DNA of 47,649 nt from Gracilariopsis chorda (GCA_003194525.1 NBIV01000460.1:1-47649), one strand, 5' to 3'; shown: positions 1 to 9,609, numbered from the stretch's first letter. Program-made: numbers and translations. Notes: generated from the sequence alone by a model not told the origin.

Positions 1-483
1 GGGAAAAGGGTGGCCGCTCGTACAGACCGTCGGAGTGTCCTAAGCATGGGGAGCCGTACGGATTCGGTAGCCTCCGACACCGATGACGGTGAGGCCGTCC
101 TGGCATTTACCCGGTCGGCTCCGCCCCATCACCCCCCACGACGCCGTCAACCGCGACGACCTCGTACCGTTCGGGACCCTCCCGATCGGATTTTTATAAG
201 CCTGCTGACGCTCGGGCACCAACAAACCGACAGCCGGACGGGAAGCAGTTGATGGACAAACCGTGTCGGATTTGTCTGTCAGGGAACCGGACCACTGTCA
301 AATGATCCCTCCGAACGTTCGGGATGCTCTGCTAGCCGCTCGGGAACAAAACTACCAACTTCGCAAAGAAGAGGTTACTACAACCGTAACACTCCCGGTC
401 GGTCCAGCATTGGGGTCCGGACCCCTGGGTCAGCAGACTCCGAACGGAAACCTCCTGCATACGATCACGTCAACCGCTCAATA
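1..483 (+). pseudogene. Gag C-terminal remnant with partial zinc knuckle
   Basis: The reading starting at 252 gives KPCRICLSG, which looks like the first half of a retroviral-type CCHC knuckle. A His-Cys pair follows only in the next frame (from 263), so a small indel probably splits the finger. The same KPC-ICLS word is found at about 27012-27045 in copy 2, which supports homology and a position at the end of Gag before the protease. The N-terminal structural part of Gag is outside the window. The stretch 1-250 has no recognisable domain and may be linker. Confidence 0.5.
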
Positions 484-1345
484 ATGGCCGTTAAAGATCA
501 CGCATGTCCGAGTCGGAAAACGATGTGGAGGAGCGTAGAGGCAACGCCCCCTCCGAGGTCGGAACGCCTCACCCGAACGAACGGTTTAGATTCTTCGCCC
601 AAGCCGGACGAAGTGTACGTTGTGGATGAGTATGAGCCGACAGCCCCAGTGGCCCTTTTAAAGAATACCCACTATAAGATAAACTTTTCTGTGGGATTCT
701 CCCGCTCGGTCTTGTACCCCCTCACCGGTGTACTTGACACCGGCGCTGGCCCTAACCTCATCCACGAACGGAACCTCCCCCTAATTGGGAGGAGCATCTC
801 CAATCCCGTTCGTTCCAACATCACGGATGCCTCTCGGAATCGTATGAACATCCGTGGTGTTGTTCCCCCTACTCGTACACATCGGAGCTCTAACCGTTCG
901 GATCCCCTTTCTCGTTGCCACCAACCTCGCGGCCAGTTGTATTCTCGGTACTTCTTTTATCGATAAGTACGTCATGGCAATACTACCCCCGAAACGGACA
1001 ATAATCTTACGTCACTCCCCCGTGGCGATTCAATCTTCTGCCGGTCGGTCCTCTCGCTCGCCGGGAGAGCACGTACCGGCTACCACTCGGAAGACCCCTT
1101 CTAATAAGATACGGGTCGCCCGACCGGTCGTCATACCCCCCATGTCGGAATCATCCGTCCGGGTAACCACCAAGGCGGCCGGCCTTGCATTCTTGCAAGG
1201 ATATCACCGTTCGGCTAGCCGGCAGGAGTTAACCCTCCTGGCCAATGGCATCATGGAACTCCGTCCGGACGTACCATTTTACGTCCAAGTGGCGAACTTT
1301 TCCGACCGTCCGGTAGCTTACACAAGCGTACAATCATCGGATTAG
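484..1345 (+). pseudogene. gypsy aspartic protease domain, frameshifted
   Basis: The active-site motif LDTGAGPNLI is encoded with the Asp codon at 735-737, in a frame starting at ATG 484. Near 850 the coding signal moves to another frame (854-1345), where ILGTSFIDKYV, the usual C-terminal strand of retropepsins, appears at about 940-975. One indel between the two explains this. The domain would process the Gag-Pol polyprotein. The rest of the second frame is a linker towards RT with no catalytic motif. The matching domain in copy 2 has LDTGT at about 27553-27567. Confidence 0.75.
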
Positions 1346-1392
1346 CTCTACCCTCCCCATCGCGTTAATCACACCGGAATTTCCGTCACGGA

Positions 1393-2458
1393 GTGACGAA
1401 ACTAAGGAGGGGGGACCCTTGTCTAATTCATTTTCCGATACGGACAACGCAGCTAACCCGCGCGTTCAGGCGCCACCAAAGGATCCGGACGATTGGATAT
1501 CCAATATCCAATTGGCGCCCGAACACGAATCCGAACGGACGAAGATTGTCGAGCTACTGCGCCCATTCCGGGATATGGGACGGCCATCTCGGACGTGTGG
1601 CAGCGGCAAAACACCGCATTGAGCTGGAACCCGGCACGCGGCCAATTTACCAAATGCCGTACCGTGCGGGCCCCGCTCGTAGAGAACTTGAACGAGCGGA
1701 AGTCGAAAAGCAGCTCAGACAGGGCGTTATTGAGCCCTCTACATCTGAGTGGGCCAGCCCGGTCGTGTTTGCTCAGAAGAAGGACGGTAGCCTGCGCTTC
1801 TGCGTAGACTACCGCCGCCTAAACAAAGCAACCGTACGGGATACCTATCCACTACCGAGGATGGATGAATGCATCGACTCCCTTGGGAGGCGAAGATATT
1901 CACCACCCTCGATGCCAATAGCGATATTGGCAAGTGGAAGTGGATGAGAACCGATGGACAAGACTACTTTTCACCTCACACATGGGCTGTTCAGGTATTT
2001 ACGAATGCCGTTCGGATTGAAGAATGCTCCGGCGACGTTCCAACGTGCACTGGATATCATCCCTATCCCGTGTGAAGTGGCAGTACGCATTGGTCTACCT
2101 TGATGACGTCATCATCTACTCCAGTTCGGTAACCGAGCACTACGAGCACGTACGGACAATTCTGACCCTACTCCGATCGGCAGGCGTGACGCTACGTCTG
2201 GACAAGTGCCACTTTTTCAGTAGCACGGTCGACTACCTTGGCCACATCATCCGTCCAGGCAAGCTTCAAGTGTCAACAAAGACACAAGAAGCAATCCGAG
2301 CGGCTAAGCCACCGACCAACCAGACAGAGCTCCGATCGTTCTTAGGCCTGTGTAACGTCTTCCGCCGGTTCGTCAAGAATTTCGCTCGAGTTGCGGCACC
2401 GCTTAACCGCAAGCTCGAGAACAAGGCAACCAGTCTGCTTCGATACTCTGTCCGATGA
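1393..2458 (+). pseudogene. gypsy reverse transcriptase domain, frameshifted
   Basis: The first frame (1393-1947) carries the RT fingers: a primer-side region ending YQMPYR, then GVIEPSTSEWASPVVF, KKDGSLRFCVDYRRLN and TYPLPRMDE. The frame is lost at about 1890-1920, just where FTTLDA and the substrate-binding loop occur, and is resumed in part at 1869-2075. The catalytic box YLDD is intact at about 2096-2107 in the frame 2024-2458. That frame continues through the thumb and the conserved PPTNQTELRSFLGL segment. At least two indels break the domain. Its role would be cDNA synthesis from element RNA in virus-like particles. Confidence 0.85.
1405..1414 (+). promoter_or_regulatory. polypurine tract-like 10-mer, internal copy
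   Basis: AGGAGGGGGG lies between the protease and RT readings. The identical 10-mer recurs at 4826-4835 and at 8728-8737, the last just before the probable 3' LTR. An internal polypurine tract can serve as a second plus-strand primer in some retroelements; whether this one does is inference. Confidence 0.35.
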
Positions 2459-3056
2459 GGAATACCAGGCGTACGATGAGTTACGGCAACGGCTCATTCG
2501 ACCGCCTATCTTGGCAATTCCGCGCCAAGATATGCCGTACGTTCTGGACACTGATGCCTGTGATAAACAGGTAGGTTGCGTATCCTACAGAAGCAACCGG
2601 AGGGCGACCTACTCCCGATCGGCTACTGGAGCCGTTCTTTGTCGAAACCCCGAACGGGACTACACCACGACCGAACGGGAATGTCTCGCCGTTGTATGGG
2701 CGATATTGCACCTCCGACCGTACCTGGAAGGCCAGAGAATCACGCTCCGCACGGACCACCACGCATTACGGTGGATACTCAATCTGGCCGATGCCACCGG
2801 TCGGCTAGCACGATGGCGCCTGCGCCTCATGGAGTACGAATTTGACATCGTACACCGACTGGGAGTTAAGCATCAGGCAGCCGATGCTCTTTCCCGAATC
2901 CGAACGGACGGCGAAGACACCAACCCCCTTGACGAGGAGGTGCCGTGCCTCCTGATATCCGACCGAGCGGAAGAAGACGACGATTTGGTCGCCGATGTCA
3001 CCATCGACGGACAGGAGCACCGAGGCGTCACGGCTGGACACCCCGTGCGGACATGA
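2391..3056 (+). pseudogene. gypsy RNase H domain and linker
   Basis: This frame gives YVLDTDACDKQVGCV (first catalytic Asp), YTTTERECLAVVWAI (catalytic Glu in TERE), RTDHHALRW (third Asp) and HQAADALSR (last Asp). All four acidic positions of a Ty3-type RNase H are therefore present. It overlaps the RT frame by 68 bp through an indel near 2400-2450. The TERE box is encoded through CCGAACGG, an instance of the word that pervades this element. The following about 55 aa form an acidic linker before integrase. Confidence 0.8.
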
Positions 3057-3951
3057 CCCGGTCGGAATTCCAGAGGTCCTCGCAATAGTCGAGGAAGAGA
3101 CGGACGTCCGGCCAATCACGGTCGAAGAATTCGTCCGAGCCCAGGCCGAAGACGGATATTGCAAGACCGTGCGGAAGGACATTGGTGACGGTGTCACGCT
3201 ATTCGACGTGAACCGGTACGGAATTATCGTCCGACGCTCCCCCTTGGATGGTGCTCTCCAGCGAGTGGTGCCCCGTGCACTGGTACCGCGCGTGCTGTAT
3301 CTCGCGCACTATCCGCGCTTGGAAGGGCACCCGGGCGGGACCGCATGTACAATACCCTGAGGAGGGATTTCTACTGGCCGCAAATGGCGAACGATGTGTT
3401 CCAGACCGCACGGGACTGTCGATCGTGCGCTGCCGTGCGGGGAACTCAGTACCGGTCGCAGAAGCGACTCAAGCTGTTTCCCGCTGCCGGACCATTGGAA
3501 TTTGTCGCAATGGACATTGTCGGTCCATTCCCGAAGTCCGTCAACGGCTACGAGTATATCCTCGTCATTACCGACCGGTTCTCCAAATTATGCCGCGCTA
3601 TCCCGCTACGGTCAACCACAGCTCCCGTGGTTGCCAGGGCTTTCCTGGAAAACTGGGCGTATCCGTACGGCATTCCTAACCACCTACTTACCGATAACGG
3701 CCCGCAGTTCGTCTCCAAGTTTTTTCGAAGAAGTCTGCGCCGCACTGGGGACAAAGCACGTGCGGACCACGGCATATCATCCCCAGACGAACGGTCAAGC
3801 CGAACGGTTTAACAAGATACTGGTGCAACGACTGCGACACTATGTCGCAGACCACCAGTCTAACTGGCACGCTTACGTGCAACCAATTACGTACGGATAT
3901 AATCTACAGGTCCACCGGAGCACGGGACCACGCCTTTCGATTTGGCGTTAA
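2995..3951 (+). pseudogene. gypsy integrase (zinc-binding and DDE core), frameshifted
   Basis: The zinc-binding His pair is seen in HYPRLEGHPG (about 3307-3340) and the Cys pair in RDCRSCAAV in the next frame (3345-3812). That frame holds the core motifs MDIVGPF (first Asp, about 3511) and LLTDNGPQF (second Asp, about 3690). The catalytic Glu lies in QTNGQAERFNK, reached only in a third frame (3394-3951), so there is an indel near 3715-3725. The Glu codon at 3802-3804 sits inside CCGAACGG. This enzyme would join the cDNA to the genome. Confidence 0.85.
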
Positions 3952-4856
3952 CCCGTGTCCCGCCGAACGTAATACTGGATGAGCCCAGTTCCGCAACGGA
4001 CCCGCGAACGCCGGTGCAACCGACGCCTGCACAGATGAAGCGTTACACTCTACGTCTTTTAAAGACGACGCTTCAGTCCGCTCGGAATCGCCTCACCGCT
4101 GCGCAACGGCGTTACAAAGAGGACTTCGATAAATCCGTACGGCTAACTCCAACCTTCCGACTGGGACAGGAAGTCTTTCTAGACCGCCCGGCTACTACTT
4201 CGACCGATGCGGCCCTGGAGGAGCACGAACGTACGTCACGGAAGTTTTCATTGAGAACGACCGGTCCGTACGTCATCATATCCGCGACGGACACCACCGT
4301 GACCATTGACGTTGACGGCGTTCATGACACCGTCAGCATCGATCGCGTCACGTTGGCCCCCGCTCGGCAGTCGAAATCGCACGGCAGGAGCCACCCGGAC
4401 GGAAATGCCCAAGACACGCTGACCGGAAGCACTCCCGCTCAATCGCGAGATACCCCGAGCGGTACAAATAGTTCCAAGCGGACGTCCCGGCCACTAACAC
4501 CTAACACACCCCCAGCCACCGAATTGGCAGAACCGGACGGCAGAGTGGATCTCCCTAAGGCGGGAACCTCACCGAACGGAGACACAACACCTGCCCGGGA
4601 CCACGAGTCTTCCCCGAACGGAAACCGACCGCCAACGACGTTGGCCGTTGTCGACCGCATTGTCGACCACGGCCGATCGGCCAACCACCCGTACGGAAGA
4701 TTATACCGCGTCCGCTGGCACGGATACTCCGCTCGGCATGACACATGGGAACCGCCCGAACACATACCGCCACATTTCGTTGCACGGTATTGGAACCGAC
4801 GGGCCGCACGGAGGCGCCCCACTTCAGGAGGGGGGAATCAAACCCCAAACCCCTGA
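3942..4856 (+). pseudogene. integrase C-terminal region with chromodomain
   Basis: This 304-aa stretch begins with the integrase C-terminal region: a basic helix (about residues 28-65), then FRLGQEVFLDRP and a small beta fold ending DTVSIDRVTLAP. A low-complexity Pro/Thr/Asn-Gly linker follows (about 150-235). It ends in a chromodomain at about 236-290 with VVDRIVDHG, YRVRWHGYS and DTWEPPEHI, the aromatic and WEP positions expected of a chromovirus. Such domains direct insertion to marked chromatin in known chromoviruses. The linker repeats PNG tripeptides encoded by CCGAACGG. The N-terminal join to the integrase core is out of frame. Confidence 0.85.
4826..4835 (+). promoter_or_regulatory. 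polypurine tract-like 10-mer just after the chromodomain
   Basis: AGGAGGGGGG is identical to the terminal tract at 8728-8737. In copy 2, GGAGGGGGG occurs at the same relative place (34770-34778), directly downstream of the chromodomain. It may be the ancestral plus-strand primer site, with the 3.9-kb antisense module gained or kept downstream of it. Confidence 0.4.
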
Positions 4857-5687
4857 ACCGAACGGAATGACGCCCCAAAACAGGCAGTTCCAAGCTTCCA
4901 AGCGGAGACATTCAATGGGGACACTCAACAATTGCTCCCAAACCGAACGAAAACGGCCTCGCCGAGATCGACACACTGTGAAACGGCGAACGAAAGAACC
5001 GCAAACACTGAGCACCACGACCTACGAAGGGCTGCGCGTTCGCGGAAAGCCGTACGTACGTCACGGAAAGCGCCACCCGCATCGAGCTCACCGGTCACGC
5101 GTGCACCAAGCATGTCCACGCGTCAACCAGCATTGCTGGTGCCCGAACGGGGGCGAGTGCATGCACTCCTTGCCCGCATACTGCCGGCGCCGCCGCGGTT
5201 ACTTGCAAGGATAATCAAAAAATTACGCGCGGAAATTGCCTGCCCGCACGGGGTCGAAAACGGCGATTTACCCTTTCGCCGATATCTCCGGAAAGGTGGC
5301 GTTTCAGACCCTCAAAATGGCCGATTTGGCTTCCCCGCACGGTCAAATAACTTAGAATGTTTTGAGACGCACCACACGCTCGCTACGTGCATTACTATAT
5401 ACCGAATCGGATACCGAACGGCGACGCATTGCACCGCTCCCTGAAATCGCACAATTCCCGATTTTTTGGATTCCGATCGGCGCTGACCACCGAGCAGGAC
5501 GCGGGCGCGCTAACGCTGACGTGGCAAGCAACGTCCGCGTGACACCCCCCTACGCGCGGCGACGATGACCTCACCCGGCTACAAGACCGCATGGCGGGAG
5601 TGCTCAAACGCTACCACGGGGAGCGAGACCACACACAACAATAACAAGGTTTACTCAGTACGGACGGGAGGCTATGCTAGCAACCCA
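4857..5687. other. internal non-coding stretch of gypsy copy 1
   Basis: No convincing gene. Open readings on either strand here lack domains and share codon space with each other. The CGNNCGG word continues through part of it (for example near 4858 and 5414). It separates the chromodomain end from the 3' end of the antisense ORF. Confidence 0.5.
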
Positions 5688-8162
5688 CTAACGGCCCCTA
5701 CGAGCGGAGGACGGCTGCGTCTTTGAGATGCCGCCACGAACGCCAGGCGTACTCCCTCCGCGACCGCCACGAACGCCAGGCGTACTTCCTCCGCGACCGC
5801 CACGGCTAGCAGAAGCTGCACCGCGAGTACGGCCACGCGTACTGACGCCCGGAACCGGAAGGCTAGCCGAACCAGGGATGACCCCCTGTGGGGTGGGAGG
5901 CCTCTGACCGGACGGAGTTGCAACCCCAGCCATCGGGGTAGGTGTGCTACAGCCCGCGGCAGCAGCCGTACCGCTACCCGAACTCGGCATCACCGGCAGC
6001 TCCGATACGGATTCCACTCCTTGGCCAACCACGGTACTGGCCGGCAGACTGGCCAAGCTTCCGTCCGGTTGTACGAACGGCACCTGCCCACTGCGGAGAA
6101 CATTTACGAGCCCGGCTGCCATCTGCTGCCTCAAGTCGGCGTTTTCCCCGCTCGGCGCAAGACGAGTGGTAATGGCAGGAAGCCACGAAGCCGCCAACTC
6201 CTCCCCGTCCGGAGCTGTACCCGGAGGACGCAATGCGGCCCGGATGGCTCTGAACCACAGGGTCCCCCGGTTCCTCGTGGTCAACAAGCTCCGTGCGGCA
6301 GTATTGAGCCCCTCAGACAGTACGGCCGGACTTGTCACCCCATCCGAAACGGCAGCATCCCCGAAGACCTCCAGGTGCCTTTCCACTACGTCGACGGCAA
6401 GATCACCAATGAATAACATGAGGTCGATGAGCCCGAGCGTATCCCCTCTCACCACCCTTTTCGCTTTGCCAAGACGCTCGAGCCAGAGGCACGAGCTGAC
6501 TAACGCGCTCGTCACGGAAGTCGGAGCCGGGACTCCAAAGCGTCCACATGCTTCGGTCAGTGCGGTCAGAGCAGCTAGCTCCTCAGCCCGTTCGGCAGGA
6601 TTCACGTCGTCCGTCTGGGTACCCACTTCCTTGCTACCCGCCCCTGGCAGCCTCCGATCCGGCTCCGGAGGAGCAACCTCCATGGCCTGAGCAGCGCCAC
6701 CTCCGAGCGGGTCGAATTCGGCCACGTTGGGGTAATCCCACGGCGGCCGTACGGGGCCCAACTGGAGACGATGGGTGAGCGGGAACGGATCGGTGGGAAT
6801 CCGCGGCATCTCGGGAAAAGTTTCCGTCCGCGGATCAAACCACAGATAGCCTGGGGTCACGACCCAATCGGTCATCACCGACAGGTATAGCCACCTCCGC
6901 GCGGTCTCGGTTGCATAGATGGTGCCACGAAGAACGTTCTCCAGCCCCATCTGCATTACCAATGAGACCAAGCCGTACGGCAACGGGAACAATCTCCCAA
7001 GCCCGGGCGGTTCACGAGTGTTCGGTTGCCCCGGGAACCCTCGGAAAAAGTTAACTCGAGGATCCTCCGTACGGGTGAACACCCGAACTCCTTCCGAAGC
7101 GGTTTGGAGAAAGGCCATCAGAGCGCACACGGCCCATTCCGCAATGGCGATGCGCATGACGCGCTCACTCAGGGCACTGTCGCGGAGCACCTCACCGGAG
7201 TAATAGGCCAGGACGGGCGGGGTGATGACCGACAAATCACGGGTAACGTCAAACTCCCCCCAGTTCTGGGGAGCCCGAACGTACAACTTCTCCCGATCGG
7301 CTGGGCTCACATCGAAGAACTCGATGTTGTGCCAACAGAACATGTATCTGTCACGGTTGCTGCGCAGACGCGCCTCCGTTGCGATATTGTCGCCCCAACG
7401 GCGACGATTTAACCAATACATCCGGTCGTACGGTCGAGAAAACATTACGAGCTGCAGCGGGTTACTGTCCGCACTGGGGAAGTCCACATCGGTCGCCATA
7501 CGTCCGATCAGGTCCCGCATGCGGGCCTGACATTGATACTCCTCCGGGCACCGGAGGAAGGGCATGTCACAGCTGCCGACCGTCGTGTCGCTCTGGAGGC
7601 CGGCGATCCCCTGGAGATGTCGCCAGCGCTGTGCCCAGGCCTCGCCCCGAGTACGTTTCGGGTTACGGCCGGTTAGCTCAAAGAACGAGCGCCGTACGGG
7701 AATCGCGGCAAACCGCTTCGCGTCCAGGAAGTTGCGCAAGTCCGGAGCGTTGATCAGCTCCTCCACACCGTACGGCGGCTGCTTGTTCTGGCCACTGGAC
7801 CCCGAACGGCGAAGGCAGTGATCGTACTGCTGCCCCAGCAACGGCGTTGCGAAAGTCCCGGGGAGATTCGCGCTTCCGGTCGGCTGGCTCGTACTTCCGG
7901 TTGGCGGCAGCGGGAGCGTCTGAGACGCGACCCTCGGTATGGGTACCCCGCTCGGATCAACGGAGTGACCCGGAGGGGCATTCTCTTGGTTGTTTCCGCT
8001 CGGAGCGTTTGGCATCGCGGCAATCGCACTCCCGCTCGCGTGATTCGCGTCCGCGGCGGGGTTGGCCGAAACGGTCGAGTCTCCTCCCTGATTCGGAGCG
8101 ATGACAGACCGGGCTCCAAGCGTGGGGTCCGGCGTGACGAATTGGTGCCGATCGGTGGACAT
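5688..8162 (-). CDS. antisense accessory protein of gypsy copy 1, RGG-rich tail, unknown function
   Basis: A single uninterrupted minus-strand frame of about 824 aa from ATG at 8162. The frame stays open to 8210, but only with a GTG start. The N-terminal about 110 aa are Ser/Pro/Gly/Asn-rich and probably disordered. A Trp/Arg/Phe-rich, probably folded region follows (about 120-480), then a second helical region (about 520-700). The tail is Gly/Arg-rich with two 11-aa units GGRGGSTPGVR encoded by a 33-bp tandem repeat (5731-5796). RGG boxes usually bind nucleic acid. I recognise no family. It is unbroken while the flanking pol genes are frameshifted, and it shares their CGNNCGG-rich composition, so it belongs to the element rather than to the host. 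A Gag-like or nucleic-acid-binding role is a guess. Confidence 0.75.
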   Translation of the reverse strand: MSTDRHQFVTPDPTLGARSVIAPNQGGDSTVSANPAADANHASGSAIAAMPNAPSGNNQENAPPGHSVDPSGVPIPRVASQTLPLPPTGSTSQPTGSANLPGTFATPLLGQQYDHCLRRSGSSGQNKQPPYGVEELINAPDLRNFLDAKRFAAIPVRRSFFELTGRNPKRTRGEAWAQRWRHLQGIAGLQSDTTVGSCDMPFLRCPEEYQCQARMRDLIGRMATDVDFPSADSNPLQLVMFSRPYDRMYWLNRRRWGDNIATEARLRSNRDRYMFCWHNIEFFDVSPADREKLYVRAPQNWGEFDVTRDLSVITPPVLAYYSGEVLRDSALSERVMRIAIAEWAVCALMAFLQTASEGVRVFTRTEDPRVNFFRGFPGQPNTREPPGLGRLFPLPYGLVSLVMQMGLENVLRGTIYATETARRWLYLSVMTDWVVTPGYLWFDPRTETFPEMPRIPTDPFPLTHRLQLGPVRPPWDYPNVAEFDPLGGGAAQAMEVAPPEPDRRLPGAGSKEVGTQTDDVNPAERAEELAALTALTEACGRFGVPAPTSVTSALVSSCLWLERLGKAKRVVRGDTLGLIDLMLFIGDLAVDVVERHLEVFGDAAVSDGVTSPAVLSEGLNTAARSLLTTRNRGTLWFRAIRAALRPPGTAPDGEELAASWLPAITTRLAPSGENADLRQQMAAGLVNVLRSGQVPFVQPDGSLASLPASTVVGQGVESVSELPVMPSSGSGTAAAAGCSTPTPMAGVATPSGQRPPTPQGVIPGSASLPVPGVSTRGRTRGAASASRGGRGGSTPGVRGGRGGSTPGVRGGISKTQPSSARRGR
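5731..5796 (-). repeat. 33-bp tandem repeat, two units
   Basis: Units 5731-5763 and 5764-5796 differ at about one base and start again at 5797. They encode an 11-aa RGG-type unit near the C-terminus of the antisense protein, so the period is a multiple of three. Confidence 0.85.
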
Positions 8163-8180
8163 CTCGACGAGTTCGGAGCA

Positions 8181-8192
8181 CCCCTTTTTATA
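8181..8192 (-). promoter_or_regulatory. TATA-box-like element upstream of antisense ORF
   Basis: On the minus strand this reads TATAAAAAGGGG, a near-ideal TATA box, about 30 bp upstream of the ATG at 8162. That spacing would place the transcription start almost at the ATG. Either the leader is extremely short, initiation is at a later Met, or the match is fortuitous. Confidence 0.4.
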
Positions 8193-8210
8193 CTGTTCCG
8201 ATCGGGACAC

Positions 8211-8727
8211 GGGGTGAGCCTCTCGGGAGGTTCACGGCCGCTCGGGTAACGAATGCAACGCGAGAGCACTATCGCGGGAGCGTTGTCAGTGCGTGTCCGG
8301 TCGGTTGATTCGATGGATCCCTCTCGTACAGCGGCTGTGGGAGGACGCGGAATTTCGCTCGGCGCGCAAGAGCTCGGCCGTTCGGAGGCAGGCGATCGCT
8401 TGCGTGGCACCGTCGCTGGCTGCGTACGTCAGGAGTCCTAAGGACACGACGCGCCGTTGCACTGCGTTGTAACTTCAGCCGAGCGTCCAATGCGCTGACA
8501 CGTACGATCCCTGCATCCGCACCCGGGGCCGTGACCGTACGGTCGGCCTTCGAACTTGAATACGCCTTCGAAAGCGCTCCGTGGGCGGCAGAAGTCGGAA
8601 GTCCGTTCGGGAAAATTCGACATAACCCCCCCCCCGGCCCGGGCCGGCCAATTTCTAAACCGGTCGGATTAGCGCTCGTACGAGACCGAGCACCGTGCGG
8701 GAGCACTTCGCGGACGAAGCGCGCTCT
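8211..8727. other. non-coding stretch between antisense ORF and 3' polypurine tract
   Basis: No supported gene. It is rich in CGNNCGG words and contains a CCCCCCCC-type run at 8627-8634. It would hold the promoter of the antisense gene and the 3' untranslated part of the plus-strand transcript. Confidence 0.5.
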
Positions 8728-8737
8728 AGGAGGGGGG
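8728..8737 (+). promoter_or_regulatory. terminal polypurine tract
   Basis: AGGAGGGGGG is followed two bases later by TGTAGTAT, the expected TG start of an LTR. This is the best candidate for the plus-strand primer of copy 1. Confidence 0.6.
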
Positions 8738-8739
8738 TC

Positions 8740-9366
8740 TGTAGTATAGCGGGCCCGCCCGGGAGTGCACTTCAGAGTGTGCTTGAGTGCCTTCAAGCAC
8801 CGTATCCGAGCGGATTGTTTGGCACGTTATGATTGGCCGAACGGAATCGTTGAGTGGTGCACGGGAGCGGGCAATGCCATTGGTTGTGCACTCATTGCCC
8901 ACAGGTGTACACGTGCCGGACGGCTGAGGTGCAGGGTTGCTGCGCCAGATGGACAGGTAGCCACGTGGCTGGTGGCATTTGTACGATAGGCTTAGATATT
9001 TTAATAATTTTATCCGTACGTAGTAGAAGGGTAGCGATTGCGGTGCAGGTTGAGCTCGAGGTGCAGTACTTAGTGCACCTCGCTCCCCGCTACCCACACT
9101 CAGTAAACGGTAAGCACCACCGTCCTGAACTACTTTTGTCTCTAAAGCAGACCTGAGACATTACTCCGTACGGGACTCAACTAGGTTTACAAGCCGTTCG
9201 GACTCTTCGCGCGTATCTCGACCGCGCCTGACGTACCTAACCGCCCAGTCTTTCCTACGACCGCCCGGTGCTGGCGCTCGTCCCCACGCATCACCTCCCC
9301 CCCGACCGGATCTCGTGACCCATCACGCCCCGCTACGCACGCCGAGCGGATACTGCTTCTAGGACA
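8740..9366 (+). repeat. probable 3' LTR of gypsy copy 1
   Basis: It begins TGTAGTAT right after the polypurine tract and ends near GGACA at the point where base composition and the CGNNCGG word change sharply. Its length of about 627 bp is close to the about 615-bp LTRs of copy 2. An AT-rich TATA-like patch lies at 8993-9014. A nested stem occurs at 9029-9095: outer arms GGGTAGCG/CGCTACCC and inner arms CGAGGTGCA/TGCACCTCG. The 5' partner is outside the window, so LTR identity cannot be tested here. Confidence 0.6.
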
Positions 9367-9435
9367 CACTTTCAATTGTGTGAATTAGAATCACTATCTC
9401 ACATTGACAACGGATGGGAAACCAATGAATGCTAG

Positions 9436-9609
9436 CAGTTGAATGAAAAGCACCGTTTAGAGAAACGCAAGATTTCTTCACAGGAAAAAGAATTCGAGCT
9501 CCGTCGCGAACAGTGGGGAGAGGAAAAGAAGGACAGGAAATTGTCAAGAGCTCAAAATCACAAACAGCTTGAGCTGCTTAGCGAGTTGATACCACGATGT
9601 AAGAAGTAG
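9436..9609 (+). pseudogene. C-terminal fragment of a charged coiled-coil protein
   Basis: A 57-codon reading rich in Glu, Lys, Arg and Gln, for example EKEFELRREQWGEEKK, ends at TAG 9607. It is cut off upstream by a stop and by the gypsy boundary at 9366. Such tails are common in SANT/trihelix-type proteins that accompany Harbinger transposons, and a Harbinger nuclease lies 1.7 kb away, but no DNA-binding domain remains. Family assignment is open. Confidence 0.3.

Larger units (their letters stand above)
1..9366 (+). mobile_element. Ty3/gypsy chromodomain retrotransposon, copy 1 (5' end outside window)
   Basis: Plus-strand domains run in the gypsy order protease, RT, RNase H, integrase, chromodomain, then a polypurine tract and a probable LTR. 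The 5' LTR and most of gag lie left of the window. At least six frame changes interrupt gag-pol, so the element is not autonomous as read. It differs from a plain chromovirus by about 3.9 kb between the chromodomain and the terminal polypurine tract, which holds a long antisense ORF. Word use is striking: CGNNCGG (often CCGNNCGG) occurs roughly every 50 bp by eye throughout, coding or not, and stops at about 9366. A decayed relative (copy 2) lies at 15905-37483. Confidence 0.85.

Noticed and set aside
5944..6690. 248-codon plus-strand reading
   Set aside because: It is the complement of the 824-aa antisense frame, which is three times longer and has coherent composition.
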